Assembly: GCA_020025515.1 (NCBI GenBank)
Contig: JAHHRZ010000002.1
Span: 158,059 to 222,058 of the forward strand
Direction of reading: 5' to 3'
DNA length: 64,000 nt
Source: Oscillospiraceae bacterium
Lineage (GTDB): Bacteria > Bacillota > Clostridia > Oscillospirales > Oscillospiraceae
The position numbers and the translations under genes are program-made. The first letter of the stretch is position 1. Each line of letters starts with the position of its first letter. The notes beneath the pieces are model-generated. The model saw only the letters and a list, made by a program, of their open reading frames with translations. It was not told the origin of the DNA and searched no databases. This document shows, one piece after another, positions 24,155 to 32,017 of this stretch.

Positions 24155-25153
24155 TCAGGCCAGGGCAGCGGTGATAATGGCCATCTTGTAGACCTCCTCA
24201 GCATTGCAGCCGCGGCTCAGGTCGTTGATGGGAGCATTCAGACCCTGGAGGATGGGGCCATAGGCCTCATAGCCGCCCAGACGCTGGGCAATCTTATAGC
24301 CGATGTTACCGGCTTCGATGCAAGGGAAGATGAAGGTGTTTGCCTGACCGGCAACAGGGGAGCCCTTGCACTTGGTAGCCGCAACAACAGGGGAAACGGC
24401 AGCGTCAAACTGCAGCTCGCCGTCCACAGCCATTTCAGGCGCCAGCTTCTGGGCCTCAATGGTGGCATCGTGGCTCAGCTGCACAGTGCCGCCCTTGCCG
24501 GAGCCCTTGGTGGAGAAGCTCAGAATTGCAACCTTTGGGTCAATGCCGAAGACCTTGGCAGTGTTGGCAGTCTCAACAGCGACCTCTGCCAGCTTCTGAG
24601 CGGCGGAAACCACCACATTGCCTTCCTTGTCCACGGTGTCCTGATAATCGATGTTAATGGCGCAGTCGCCCATGGCCAGCTTCTCCTCGCCACGAACCAG
24701 AATGAAGCAGGAGGACACCAGATGAGCGCCCTTCTTGGTCTTCACCAGCTGCAAAGCGGGACGAACGGTGTCGGCGGTGGAGTAGGTAGCGCCGCCCAGC
24801 AGGGCGTCAGCATAGCCCATCTTCACCAGCATGGTGCCGAAATAGTTGCCCTTGGACAGAGCGGCACGGCAGTCCTCTGCGGACATCTTGCCCTTGCGCA
24901 GCTCCACCATCTTCTCAACCATCTCGTCCATCTTGTCGTAGGCGGCGGGGTCCAGGATCTCCACGCCCTCAATATTGAAGTTGCCGGCAGCGGCGGCAGC
25001 CTTTACTTCCTCAACATTGCCCACCAGAATGGGGGTCAGAAAACCGCCCTTGACCAGGCGATCGGTAGCTTCCAGAATCCGGGCATCGGGGCCCTCAGTA
25101 AAGACAATCTTGCGGGGATTGGCTTTCAGCGTTTCAATCATAGCATTGAACAT
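24155..25153 (-). CDS. pta: Phosphate acetyltransferase
   Basis: Pta converts acetyl-CoA and phosphate to acetyl phosphate, feeding ATP synthesis by acetate kinase in fermentation. The 332-residue protein is the short class, with the family segments TEGPDARILEA, LLGGATYSTADTVRPALQ, FSTKGSGKG and the C-terminal FPCIEAGNIGYKIAQRLGG. The ATG at 25151-25153 has GGAGG 8 nt upstream. Acetate kinase (ackA), often adjacent, is not in the window. It has its own promoter and terminator. Confidence 0.95.
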   Translation of the reverse strand: MFNAMIETLKANPRKIVFTEGPDARILEATDRLVKGGFLTPILVGNVEEVKAAAAAGNFNIEGVEILDPAAYDKMDEMVEKMVELRKGKMSAEDCRAALSKGNYFGTMLVKMGYADALLGGATYSTADTVRPALQLVKTKKGAHLVSSCFILVRGEEKLAMGDCAINIDYQDTVDKEGNVVVSAAQKLAEVAVETANTAKVFGIDPKVAILSFSTKGSGKGGTVQLSHDATIEAQKLAPEMAVDGELQFDAAVSPVVAATKCKGSPVAGQANTFIFPCIEAGNIGYKIAQRLGGYEAYGPILQGLNAPINDLSRGCNAEEVYKMAIITAALA

Positions 25154-25211
25154 GTCAAATTCCTCCATATTTCGTATATTGGGACGTGGACCGCCCCGCT
25201 CTCTCGGTATG

Positions 25212-25240
25212 ATTATACTACTAATCGCAAGCAGGTACAA
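25212..25240 (-). promoter_or_regulatory. Promoter of pta
   Basis: TTGTAC (25235-25240) and TATAAT (25212-25217) with a 17-nt spacer on the minus strand. Confidence 0.6.
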
Positions 25241-25315
25241 GGGTCAAACCGGAAATATTTCCAAATTTGTTCCCTCAGCTCTCCCTTTTCCCTGGAAAAT
25301 ATCCTCCCCCCACCC

Positions 25316-25344
25316 TTGCACCCATGTTATTTTCCTGATATAAT
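25316..25344 (+). promoter_or_regulatory. Promoter of the CsoR-like regulator
   Basis: TTGCAC (25316-25321) and TATAAT (25339-25344) with a 17-nt spacer; the start codon is 34 nt further on, behind AAGGAGG. Confidence 0.75.
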
Positions 25345-25377
25345 AACGAGAGTTGCTGTAGAAGGAGGAATAACCAC

Positions 25378-25713
25378 ATGCCGGAAGCACATTCTCATCC
25401 CCATGAACATCTCCATGACCATTGCCATGATCCAAACCATCCCCATGGTCATGTCCACGAGAATCAAAAGGCGGTGGTAAATCGCTTAGCTCGTGCCATC
25501 GGTCACCTGGGAAAAGTCAAGCGCATGGTGGAAGAAGGGTATGACTGTTCTGAAGTTCTCATGCAGCTTGCCGCTGTCCGGGCCGCTCTGGACAATACCA
25601 GCAAGGTGATTCTTCGGGATCACATGCAGCACTGCATTGTAGATGCCGTTGTTGCAGGCGATAAGCAAGCCATTGATGACCTGTGCCATGCCATTGACAA
25701 ACTCATGAAATAA
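25378..25713 (+). CDS. CsoR/RcnR/FrmR-family metal-sensing repressor with His-rich N-terminus
   Basis: CsoR-family (DUF156) proteins are all-helical repressors that release DNA on binding Cu(I), Ni/Co or aldehydes. The 111-residue protein has the core from about residue 30 (NRLARAIGHLGKVKRMVEEG) with conserved DCSEVLMQLAAVRAAL and DHMQHCIVDAV, giving the Cys-x-His-Cys set expected of metal sensors. Residues 1-29 contain about 11 His, an extension typical of proteins handling Ni or Co. A zinc-ribbon membrane protein follows after 10 nt. No metal exporter is adjacent, so its target lies elsewhere. Confidence 0.85.
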   Translation: MPEAHSHPHEHLHDHCHDPNHPHGHVHENQKAVVNRLARAIGHLGKVKRMVEEGYDCSEVLMQLAAVRAALDNTSKVILRDHMQHCIVDAVVAGDKQAIDDLCHAIDKLMK

Positions 25714-25723
25714 GGAGCTTCTT

Positions 25724-25966
25724 ATGAACTTAAAAACCTGCCGCCATATCATCAGTGTCCTTTACATTCTCTGCTTTGTGCTTGTGATGTCCAGTGTTCT
25801 CGTGGAGAATCACATGTTCAAAATGGGACTTCTGGGTGCCGGGCTTGCCATGGTTGCCATTATTGTCGTCATGCGGGATAAATTCTGGCGCTGTCCCAAA
25901 TGTGGTGCCATGCTGCCCAAGGGACTCAAAACCCACTGCACCAAATGCAGCTGGAAATTTCAATAA
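25724..25966 (+). CDS. Small membrane protein with C-terminal zinc ribbon
   Basis: This 80-residue protein has two hydrophobic helices (residues about 8-27 and 33-50) followed by a zinc-ribbon of the form CPKCG-(x11)-CTKC at the C-terminus (about residues 57-74), which should face the cytosol. It follows the CsoR-like gene closely and ends at a terminator, so the two probably form an operon. I do not recognise a named family; a link to metal sensing is only inferred from position. Confidence 0.65.
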   Translation: MNLKTCRHIISVLYILCFVLVMSSVLVENHMFKMGLLGAGLAMVAIIVVMRDKFWRCPKCGAMLPKGLKTHCTKCSWKFQ

Positions 25967-25978
25967 CTTTTCCGTCAA

Positions 25979-26024
25979 ACAGAGCCTGTCCGCCATTGGT
26001 AGGATCGGCTCTGTTTTGTTTTTC
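25979..26024 (+). terminator. Terminator after the CsoR operon
   Basis: ACAGAGCC (25979-25986) pairs with GGCTCTGT (26007-26014) and is followed by TTGTTTTT. Confidence 0.8.
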
Positions 26025-26029
26025 TGAAT

Positions 26030-26072
26030 CCAAAAAAGGAGCCGACTCCCGTGCGGAGAGACGGCTCCTTTT
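26030..26072 (-). terminator. Terminator after the ADP-ribosylglycohydrolase-like gene
   Basis: GGAGCCG (26038-26044) pairs with CGGCTCC (26062-26068); the minus strand then has TTTTTT. T residues also follow on the plus strand. Confidence 0.8.
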
Positions 26073-26091
26073 GTATTGCTGTTTGCGACCT

Positions 26092-27216
26092 TTATATTTC
26101 ATCGTATGTGTTTCTTTCATAGGTGCTCTGCACATATTTCTGGTACCAAAGATCATCATACAGCTCAGATCCCGGCGTAAAGGGGCAGCCCTGAAACAGG
26201 TCTACCGCCAGTTCTTCCATGATTTCCCGGAGCTCCAGCGGCTCCAGATAGAATTCCGGAATTCCGTCAATGCCCGCCTGAGCCCCCAAAAGCGCCCCTA
26301 CCACAGCCCCCACTGCGGCACTTTCTCCGCTGTGGTTCACTGCTGCTACAATCCCTCTGTCATAATCGCCGGGATGCCTCAGGCAGATATAGCAGGCACT
26401 GGCCAGAATCCCCGCTGCGTCCCTGGGCCGCAGAAGCTCCATGACCTCCTGACTGGTTCTGGGGTCATTGGCCAGGTCTGCCGCCTGGGCGATACGATCC
26501 CGGAGCTGGACAAAGCTGGGATACTTTTTTCCAAACTGCCTCTGCGCAGCTGACAGTGTCATGAGCAAATGATTGCGAAAGCTGTCCGTCCGGTCATAAA
26601 TGATCCGGTTCAGAAGTCCCGTCAGGACTGCCGCAGGAAGAAATCCCAGAGGATCTCCCTGGGTCAAAGCAGCACTTTCCGCCCCCAGCAGGCAGATTTC
26701 CTCTCTGCGCATGTCCTTAGGGCTGAGAAACAGGCCTATGGGAATGCATCTGGTAAGTCCTGCCGATCCCTGAGAGCGATTTACAGGGTCATCCATGGTC
26801 CCCGGGGGATTGTGCATCAGGGCAAACGTGACTCCGGGATCGGAGCAGCGTCTGGCATACAGCTCCTCCACCTGACACAGCCAGGCATAGGGTTTATGAT
26901 GCAGATCGGTCCTCACTCGCTGGGTACGAACCCAATCCCGGTAGAAAACTAAAAGATAATTGACATATGGTGCCATATTGCCCCGGAGTGCCCCTCTGGT
27001 CGCCCCAAACAGCAGACCATTGGCGGTAAACATTCCAAGCTGGGTATGACTGGAAATGGGGGCGATCCCGTTCAGGGTGTCATACCCCCGAATTCCATCG
27101 GGGCCATAGCGTGTATGGATTTCATCCAAACGCAGGGCATCCACGCAATACCCAAGGGCATCGCCCGCTGCACTGCCAAGAAGGCAGCCACGAATCTGAT
27201 CTTGCTTGCGTCCCAT
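26092..27216 (-). CDS. ADP-ribosylglycohydrolase-family protein with altered metal-site motifs
   Basis: The 374-residue protein has the DraG/ARH fold pattern, starting GCLLGSAAGDALG (residues 10-22). Family enzymes remove ADP-ribose from proteins or small molecules using two Mg ions bound by a T/S-D-D-T motif near residue 55 and a D-x-D-S/T motif near the C-terminus. Here the first reads ISSHTQLGMF and the second HSGESAAVGAVVGALLG, so the key Asp residues appear replaced. The fold remains intact, so it may be a catalytically inactive binding protein or have changed chemistry. It starts 14 nt after mnmG and is probably co-transcribed with it. Confidence 0.75.
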   Translation of the reverse strand: MGRKQDQIRGCLLGSAAGDALGYCVDALRLDEIHTRYGPDGIRGYDTLNGIAPISSHTQLGMFTANGLLFGATRGALRGNMAPYVNYLLVFYRDWVRTQRVRTDLHHKPYAWLCQVEELYARRCSDPGVTFALMHNPPGTMDDPVNRSQGSAGLTRCIPIGLFLSPKDMRREEICLLGAESAALTQGDPLGFLPAAVLTGLLNRIIYDRTDSFRNHLLMTLSAAQRQFGKKYPSFVQLRDRIAQAADLANDPRTSQEVMELLRPRDAAGILASACYICLRHPGDYDRGIVAAVNHSGESAAVGAVVGALLGAQAGIDGIPEFYLEPLELREIMEELAVDLFQGCPFTPGSELYDDLWYQKYVQSTYERNTYDEI

Positions 27217-27230
27217 CCTTGTCTCCTCTT

Positions 27231-29099
27231 TTAAGGGTTCTGCTCTAAATAAATCAGCAGAACGGCAATATCCGCAGGGCTCACACCGGAGATTCTTCCT
27301 GCCTGTCCGATGGAGGCAGGACGGATTTCCGAGAGCTTCTGTCTGGCCTCCAGCCGGAGGCCGCCAATGCTGTTATAATCCAGGTCCATGGGAAGCTTGC
27401 GGGATTCTTCCCGCTTAAACTCCTCCACCTGTTTTTGCTGTCTTGCAAGGTACCCTGCATATTTTAGCTGAATTTCCACCTGCTCCGTCACGGCAGGGGA
27501 GAGCTGAGGTCTGTCCGGGTCAAAAGGAGCAATGTCACTGTAGTGGATCTGAGGGCGGCGGATCAGGTCTGCCAGTCTGGCAGAGCCCTTCACCGGGGCA
27601 GTTTCTGCCCCGGCCAGCATTTCATTGAGGGCCTTGGACTCCGCTACCCCCGTGGACTCCAGACGGCGCAGCTCCCGGCGCACGGCTTCATATTTCTCCT
27701 CCACCTGCGCCAGCCTTTCCTGAGAAACAAGGCCGATTTTCGCTCCTGTGGGAGTGAGCCGCTGATCCGCATTGTCCTGCCGATGGAGCAGACGATATTC
27801 TGACCGACTGGTCATGATCCGATATGGTTCATTGGTTCCCTTGGTCACTAAGTCATCGATCAGCGTTCCAATGTAACACATGTCCCGGGTCAGGATCATA
27901 GGCTCTTTTCCCTGTAGTTTCAGGGCGGCATTGATGCCCGCCACCAGGCCCTGAGCGGCTGCCTCTTCATACCCGGAAGTGCCATTGAACTGGCCCGCTC
28001 CATAAAGCCCCTTGACTGCCTTACATTCCAGTGTGGGAAGCAGCGCCAGGGGATCAATGCAGTCATATTCAATGGCATAGGCCGGGCGCATAATCTGAAC
28101 ATGCTCCATTCCCGGAACCGTCCGCAGCATTTTTTCCTGGACCTCCAGAGGAAGGCTGGAAGAGAAGCCCTGCAAGTACAGCTCCTCGGTATTTTTCCCC
28201 GTGGGCTCCACAAAAATCTGGTGCCGCTCCTTATCCGGGAAGCGGACCAGCTTGGTTTCAATGCTGGGACAATATCTGGGGCCAATGCCCTGAATGGTGC
28301 CGTCATAAAGGGGGCTTTGCTCCAGATTATCCAGAATCACCTGATGGGTGTTCCGGTTGGTGTAGGTGAGATAGCACACCGCCTGATTATTGACAGGCTC
28401 TTTGGTGGAAAAGGAAAAGGGCTCCGGCTTGCTGTCTCCCGGCTGCAGCTCCATTTTGGAAAAATCAATGCTGCGGCGGTTTACTCTGGGCGGTGTTCCA
28501 GTCTTGAATCTCCGCATGGGAAGCCCCAAATCCCGTAGATTCTGTGTAAGGCCCGTGGCGCTGTGCATCCCGTCCGGGCCCGAGGCAATGACACAGCTTC
28601 CCGTGATGATGGTGGATTCCAAATAGGTGCCTGTTGCCACAATCACGGCCTTTGCCTCATACCGGGCACCAAACTGGGTCACAAGGCCGGTGACGGTTCC
28701 GTTTTCTGTGGTAATCTCCGTTACCATAGACTGCACCACGTCCAGATGTTCCTGACATTCCAGACAGTGCTTCATATACTCCTGATACTTTCTGCGATCT
28801 GCCTGAGCCCGCAGAGAATGGACCGCAGGACCCTTGCCCCGGTTCAGCATACGGTACTGAATACAACAGGCATCTGCGGCCTTTCCCATCTCTCCGCCCA
28901 GAGCATCCAGCTCCCGAACCAGGTGGCCTTTTCCCGTGCCGCCAATGGCCGGGTTGCAGGGCATATTTCCAATGGCGTCCAGGTTGATGGTGAACACCAC
29001 CGTGCGGCAGCCCAGACGTGCAGCAGCCAAAGCCGCCTCGATTCCGGCATGGCCTGCGCCAATTACAGCAATATCATATTCTCCGGCAAAATAGGCCAT
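27231..29099 (-). CDS. mnmG: tRNA uridine-5-carboxymethylaminomethyl modification protein MnmG (GidA)
   Basis: MnmG, with MnmE, installs the (carboxymethyl)aminomethyl group on U34 of certain tRNAs. The 622-residue FAD protein has the dinucleotide motif VIGAGHAGIEAALAAARLG near residue 11, the PCNPAIGGTGKGHLVREL segment and the C-terminal region ending ISGVSPADIAVLLIYLEQ. mnmE, its usual neighbour, is not in the window. It lies between gyrA and the ADP-ribosylglycohydrolase-like gene with its own promoter. Confidence 0.97.
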   Translation of the reverse strand: MAYFAGEYDIAVIGAGHAGIEAALAAARLGCRTVVFTINLDAIGNMPCNPAIGGTGKGHLVRELDALGGEMGKAADACCIQYRMLNRGKGPAVHSLRAQADRRKYQEYMKHCLECQEHLDVVQSMVTEITTENGTVTGLVTQFGARYEAKAVIVATGTYLESTIITGSCVIASGPDGMHSATGLTQNLRDLGLPMRRFKTGTPPRVNRRSIDFSKMELQPGDSKPEPFSFSTKEPVNNQAVCYLTYTNRNTHQVILDNLEQSPLYDGTIQGIGPRYCPSIETKLVRFPDKERHQIFVEPTGKNTEELYLQGFSSSLPLEVQEKMLRTVPGMEHVQIMRPAYAIEYDCIDPLALLPTLECKAVKGLYGAGQFNGTSGYEEAAAQGLVAGINAALKLQGKEPMILTRDMCYIGTLIDDLVTKGTNEPYRIMTSRSEYRLLHRQDNADQRLTPTGAKIGLVSQERLAQVEEKYEAVRRELRRLESTGVAESKALNEMLAGAETAPVKGSARLADLIRRPQIHYSDIAPFDPDRPQLSPAVTEQVEIQLKYAGYLARQQKQVEEFKREESRKLPMDLDYNSIGGLRLEARQKLSEIRPASIGQAGRISGVSPADIAVLLIYLEQNP

Positions 29100-29134
29100 A
29101 GGAATTCCTTCTTTCTACATAACACTAATTGTTA

Positions 29135-29163
29135 ATTATATCAAATTCTATCGAGGATTACAA
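29135..29163 (-). promoter_or_regulatory. Promoter of mnmG
   Basis: TTGTAA (29158-29163) and TATAAT (29135-29140) with a 17-nt spacer on the minus strand. Confidence 0.65.
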
Positions 29164-29211
29164 GCAAAAGTATTACAATTCCATTTGATTTGCAAATCAT
29201 AGCGTGTTTTT

Positions 29212-29240
29212 GCAATCAGCCGACTTCTCCGGCTGATTGC
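29212..29240. repeat. Second hairpin downstream of gyrA
   Basis: A perfect 11-bp stem GCAATCAGCCG/CGGCTGATTGC (29212-29222 and 29230-29240) with a 7-nt loop sits directly behind the gyrA terminator. It lacks a T tract on the minus strand. Confidence 0.5.
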
Positions 29241-29244
29241 GCTG

Positions 29245-29278
29245 AAACAGGGCCACCTCAGGTTTTCTGAGATGGCCC
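29245..29278 (-). terminator. Terminator after gyrA
   Basis: The stem GGGCCACCTCA/TGAGATGGCCC (29250-29260 and 29268-29278, one G-U type mismatch) is followed on the minus strand by TGTTTC, close behind the gyrA stop. Confidence 0.75.
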
Positions 29279-29285
29279 CGGAATC

Positions 29286-31802
29286 TTATTCGGTTTCTTC
29301 TTTCTTTTCTTCCTGCTCCTGGGAATCGATACGCTCTACGCCGATGACCTGGCTTTCGCCCTCCACCCGCATGAGAATCACGCCCTGGGTATCCCGCTTG
29401 TACACATTGATGTCGGACGCAGGCATGCGGATGATGACACCGCCGGACTCAATGAGCATCACATCATCCTCTTCGCCCACTACCCGGCAGCCTGTAACCA
29501 AACCGGTCTTGGGGGTAATGTTGTAGTTTTTGAGGCCCTTGCCGCCACGGCTCTGAGGCTGACGGCTGCCGTCCTCAGCCCGGCGGAGGTAGTCTTCCAG
29601 CTCTGTACGCTTGCCATAGCCGTTTTCGGTGACTGTCAGCAGGCACTTGCCCTCCTCAGCCCGCTCGGCACCAACCACATAGTCTCCCTTGGACAACGTA
29701 ATGGCTTTGACACCGGCCGCTTCTCTGCCCATGGGCCGCACATCGGTTTCGCTGAAGCAGATGGCCATACCCTGGGCGGTTGCCAGCACGATACGATCCT
29801 GCCCGGTGGTGCGCATGACGGAAATCAGGTGATCCCCTTCCTCCAGGCTGAGGGCGCGGATGCCTGCTTTCCGGTTGGTGTCAATGACATTCATGGAAAG
29901 GCGCTTGACGGTACCGTTTCTTGTGACCATGACCAGATACTCTTCCTCCGGGAACTCCCGGGTCAGAAGCATGGCTGTGACCTTTTCACCGGGCTCCAAG
30001 GGCAGTACGTTCACAATGGCTGTCCCTCTTGCGGTGCGGGATGCCTCAGGAATCAGATAGCCCTTCTTCTTGTGCACTCTTCCCGTATTGGTAAAGAACA
30101 GAAGATAGTCATGGGTAGAGGCCACAAAAATGCTCTTGACATAGTCCTCTTCCTTGAGGTTCTGTCCGTTGACCCCTCTGCCGCCTCTTCTCTGGCTGCG
30201 GTAGGTATCCACGGGCATCCGCTTGATATATCCCTGACTGGACAGGGTATAGCAGCAGTCCTCTTCCTCAATGAGGTCTTCCACATCGATTTCGTTCTCT
30301 ACATCCTGAATTTCGGTCTTTCTTTCATCGCCATACTTATCCCGAATGGCAATCAGTTCCTCTTTCAGGATGGATTTTACCAGATCCATGTCCTGGAGCA
30401 CCCGCTGATAGTAAGCAATCCGCTCTTCCAGCTCGTTATACTCTGCCTGAAGCTTCTCCCGGTCCAGCCCCTGCAGACGCTTCAGCTGCATGTCCAGAAT
30501 GGCCTGCGCCTGCACCTCAGACAAGCCAAAGCGCTCCATGAGCTTTTCTCTTGCATCGTCGTAAGAGCTGCGGATAATGCGGATCACTTCGTCGATATTG
30601 TCCTGGGCAATCAGCAGGCCTTCCAGCAGATGGGCCCGCTCCTGTGCTTTGCGCAGGTCAAACTGGGTGCGTCGAATGATAATTTCTTCCTGGAAAGACA
30701 GGTACTCATCCAGAATCTCACGCAGAGACAACACTTTCGGCTGGGACTGATTCTTTACCAGGGCCAGCATATTGATGGCAAAGGTGGTTTGCAGCTGAGT
30801 CTGGGCAAACAGGCGGTTCAGAACTACCTGGGCATTGGCATCCCGCTTCAGCTCAATGACGATCCGCATACCGGTGCGGTCGGATTCGTCCCGGATGTCG
30901 GAAATTCCCTCCAGACGCTTGTCATTGACCTGGTCTGCCATGCTCTTAATCAGCATCCGTTTATTGACCTGATAGGGGATCTCCGTCACAATGATTCTGG
31001 TACGGTTCTGGCTGAATTCCTCAAAATGAGTTCTGGCCCGGAGGGTCAGACGGCCCTTACCGGTGGCATAGGCCGCACGAATGCCGGCCCTGCCCATGAT
31101 CATCGCCTTGGTGGGGAAGTCCGGGCCTGTGATGTGCTCCATGAGGTCATAGAGGGTACACTCCGGGTCATCCAGAACGCAGATACAGGCGTTGATGACC
31201 TCCGTCAGGTTATGGGGGGGAATGTTGGTTGCCATACCTACGGCAATGCCGGAGGAGCCGTTTACCAGCAGATTGGGGAAGCGGCTGGGCAGCACTCTGG
31301 GTTCTTTCCGTGTTTCATCGAAGTTGGGGTCCCAGTCTACGGTCTCCTTGTCGATGTCACGAAGCATCTCATTGGAAATTTTAGAAAGTCTGGCCTCCGT
31401 ATAACGGTAAGCAGCCGGGGGATCTCCGTCCACGGAACCGAAGTTGCCGTGACCATCCACCAGCATATACCGCATGGAAAAATCCTGGGCCAGACGAACC
31501 ATTGCGTCATAAACAGAGGCGTCACCGTGGGGGTGATACCGTCCCAAAACGTCACCGACACAGGTGGCGGACTTCCGGAAGGGTCGGTCGGAAGTCAAAT
31601 TATCCTCATACATGGCATAAAGAATCCGGCGGTGGACCGGCTTCAGACCGTCTCGCACATCGGGCAGGGCCCGTCCTACGATCACGGACATGGCATATTC
31701 CATGTAACTGGTTTTCATTTCGCCTACAAGCTCAGAGTTCACAATGGCCTGATCCGGGAACATAATGTCCTCCGGCTTATAGTCTTTTTTATGTTGTGCC
31801 AA
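29286..31802 (-). CDS. gyrA: DNA gyrase subunit A
   Basis: GyrA is the DNA-cleaving subunit of gyrase. The protein has the N-terminal signature EYAMSVIVGRALPDVRDGLKPVHRRIL (cited in part: MEYAMSVIVGRALPDVRDGL), the catalytic-Tyr context AAYRYTEARLSKI, and the C-terminal beta-pinwheel with QRRGGRGVNG as the GyrA box. The best start is TTG at 31800-31802, with AGAGGAGG 7 nt upstream; no ATG in a suitable place has a binding site. In the quinolone-resistance region the sequence is HPHGDASVYD, so Ala stands at the position of E. coli Ser83. It follows gyrB by 215 nt. Confidence 0.95.
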   Translation of the reverse strand: MAQHKKDYKPEDIMFPDQAIVNSELVGEMKTSYMEYAMSVIVGRALPDVRDGLKPVHRRILYAMYEDNLTSDRPFRKSATCVGDVLGRYHPHGDASVYDAMVRLAQDFSMRYMLVDGHGNFGSVDGDPPAAYRYTEARLSKISNEMLRDIDKETVDWDPNFDETRKEPRVLPSRFPNLLVNGSSGIAVGMATNIPPHNLTEVINACICVLDDPECTLYDLMEHITGPDFPTKAMIMGRAGIRAAYATGKGRLTLRARTHFEEFSQNRTRIIVTEIPYQVNKRMLIKSMADQVNDKRLEGISDIRDESDRTGMRIVIELKRDANAQVVLNRLFAQTQLQTTFAINMLALVKNQSQPKVLSLREILDEYLSFQEEIIIRRTQFDLRKAQERAHLLEGLLIAQDNIDEVIRIIRSSYDDAREKLMERFGLSEVQAQAILDMQLKRLQGLDREKLQAEYNELEERIAYYQRVLQDMDLVKSILKEELIAIRDKYGDERKTEIQDVENEIDVEDLIEEEDCCYTLSSQGYIKRMPVDTYRSQRRGGRGVNGQNLKEEDYVKSIFVASTHDYLLFFTNTGRVHKKKGYLIPEASRTARGTAIVNVLPLEPGEKVTAMLLTREFPEEEYLVMVTRNGTVKRLSMNVIDTNRKAGIRALSLEEGDHLISVMRTTGQDRIVLATAQGMAICFSETDVRPMGREAAGVKAITLSKGDYVVGAERAEEGKCLLTVTENGYGKRTELEDYLRRAEDGSRQPQSRGGKGLKNYNITPKTGLVTGCRVVGEEDDVMLIESGGVIIRMPASDINVYKRDTQGVILMRVEGESQVIGVERIDSQEQEEKKEETE

Positions 31803-32017
31803 GTAAATGCCTCCTCTTTGATCTGTGGAGCGGGGCAGGCCCCACTCTCCAGACAACGATTCGCAGGGTCGTTACGATGTGCGCTTACGGCAATCTTTGT
31901 TTTCGGTTTGGCTTACCGAGAATCTATTGCTGTAAACAGTTCGTATCCCTTTTAATTTCAGTTGATTTGGCTGTTGTTACTTTATTGTTTCTCGCAGTAT
32001 CAGCCTTACAAAAGTTC

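Noticed and set aside
25378..25470. His-rich coding repeats near 25.4 kb as a CRISPR-like or satellite repeat
   Set aside because: The repeats are His codons inside a coding sequence, not spaced repeats; no CRISPR array or cas gene is present.
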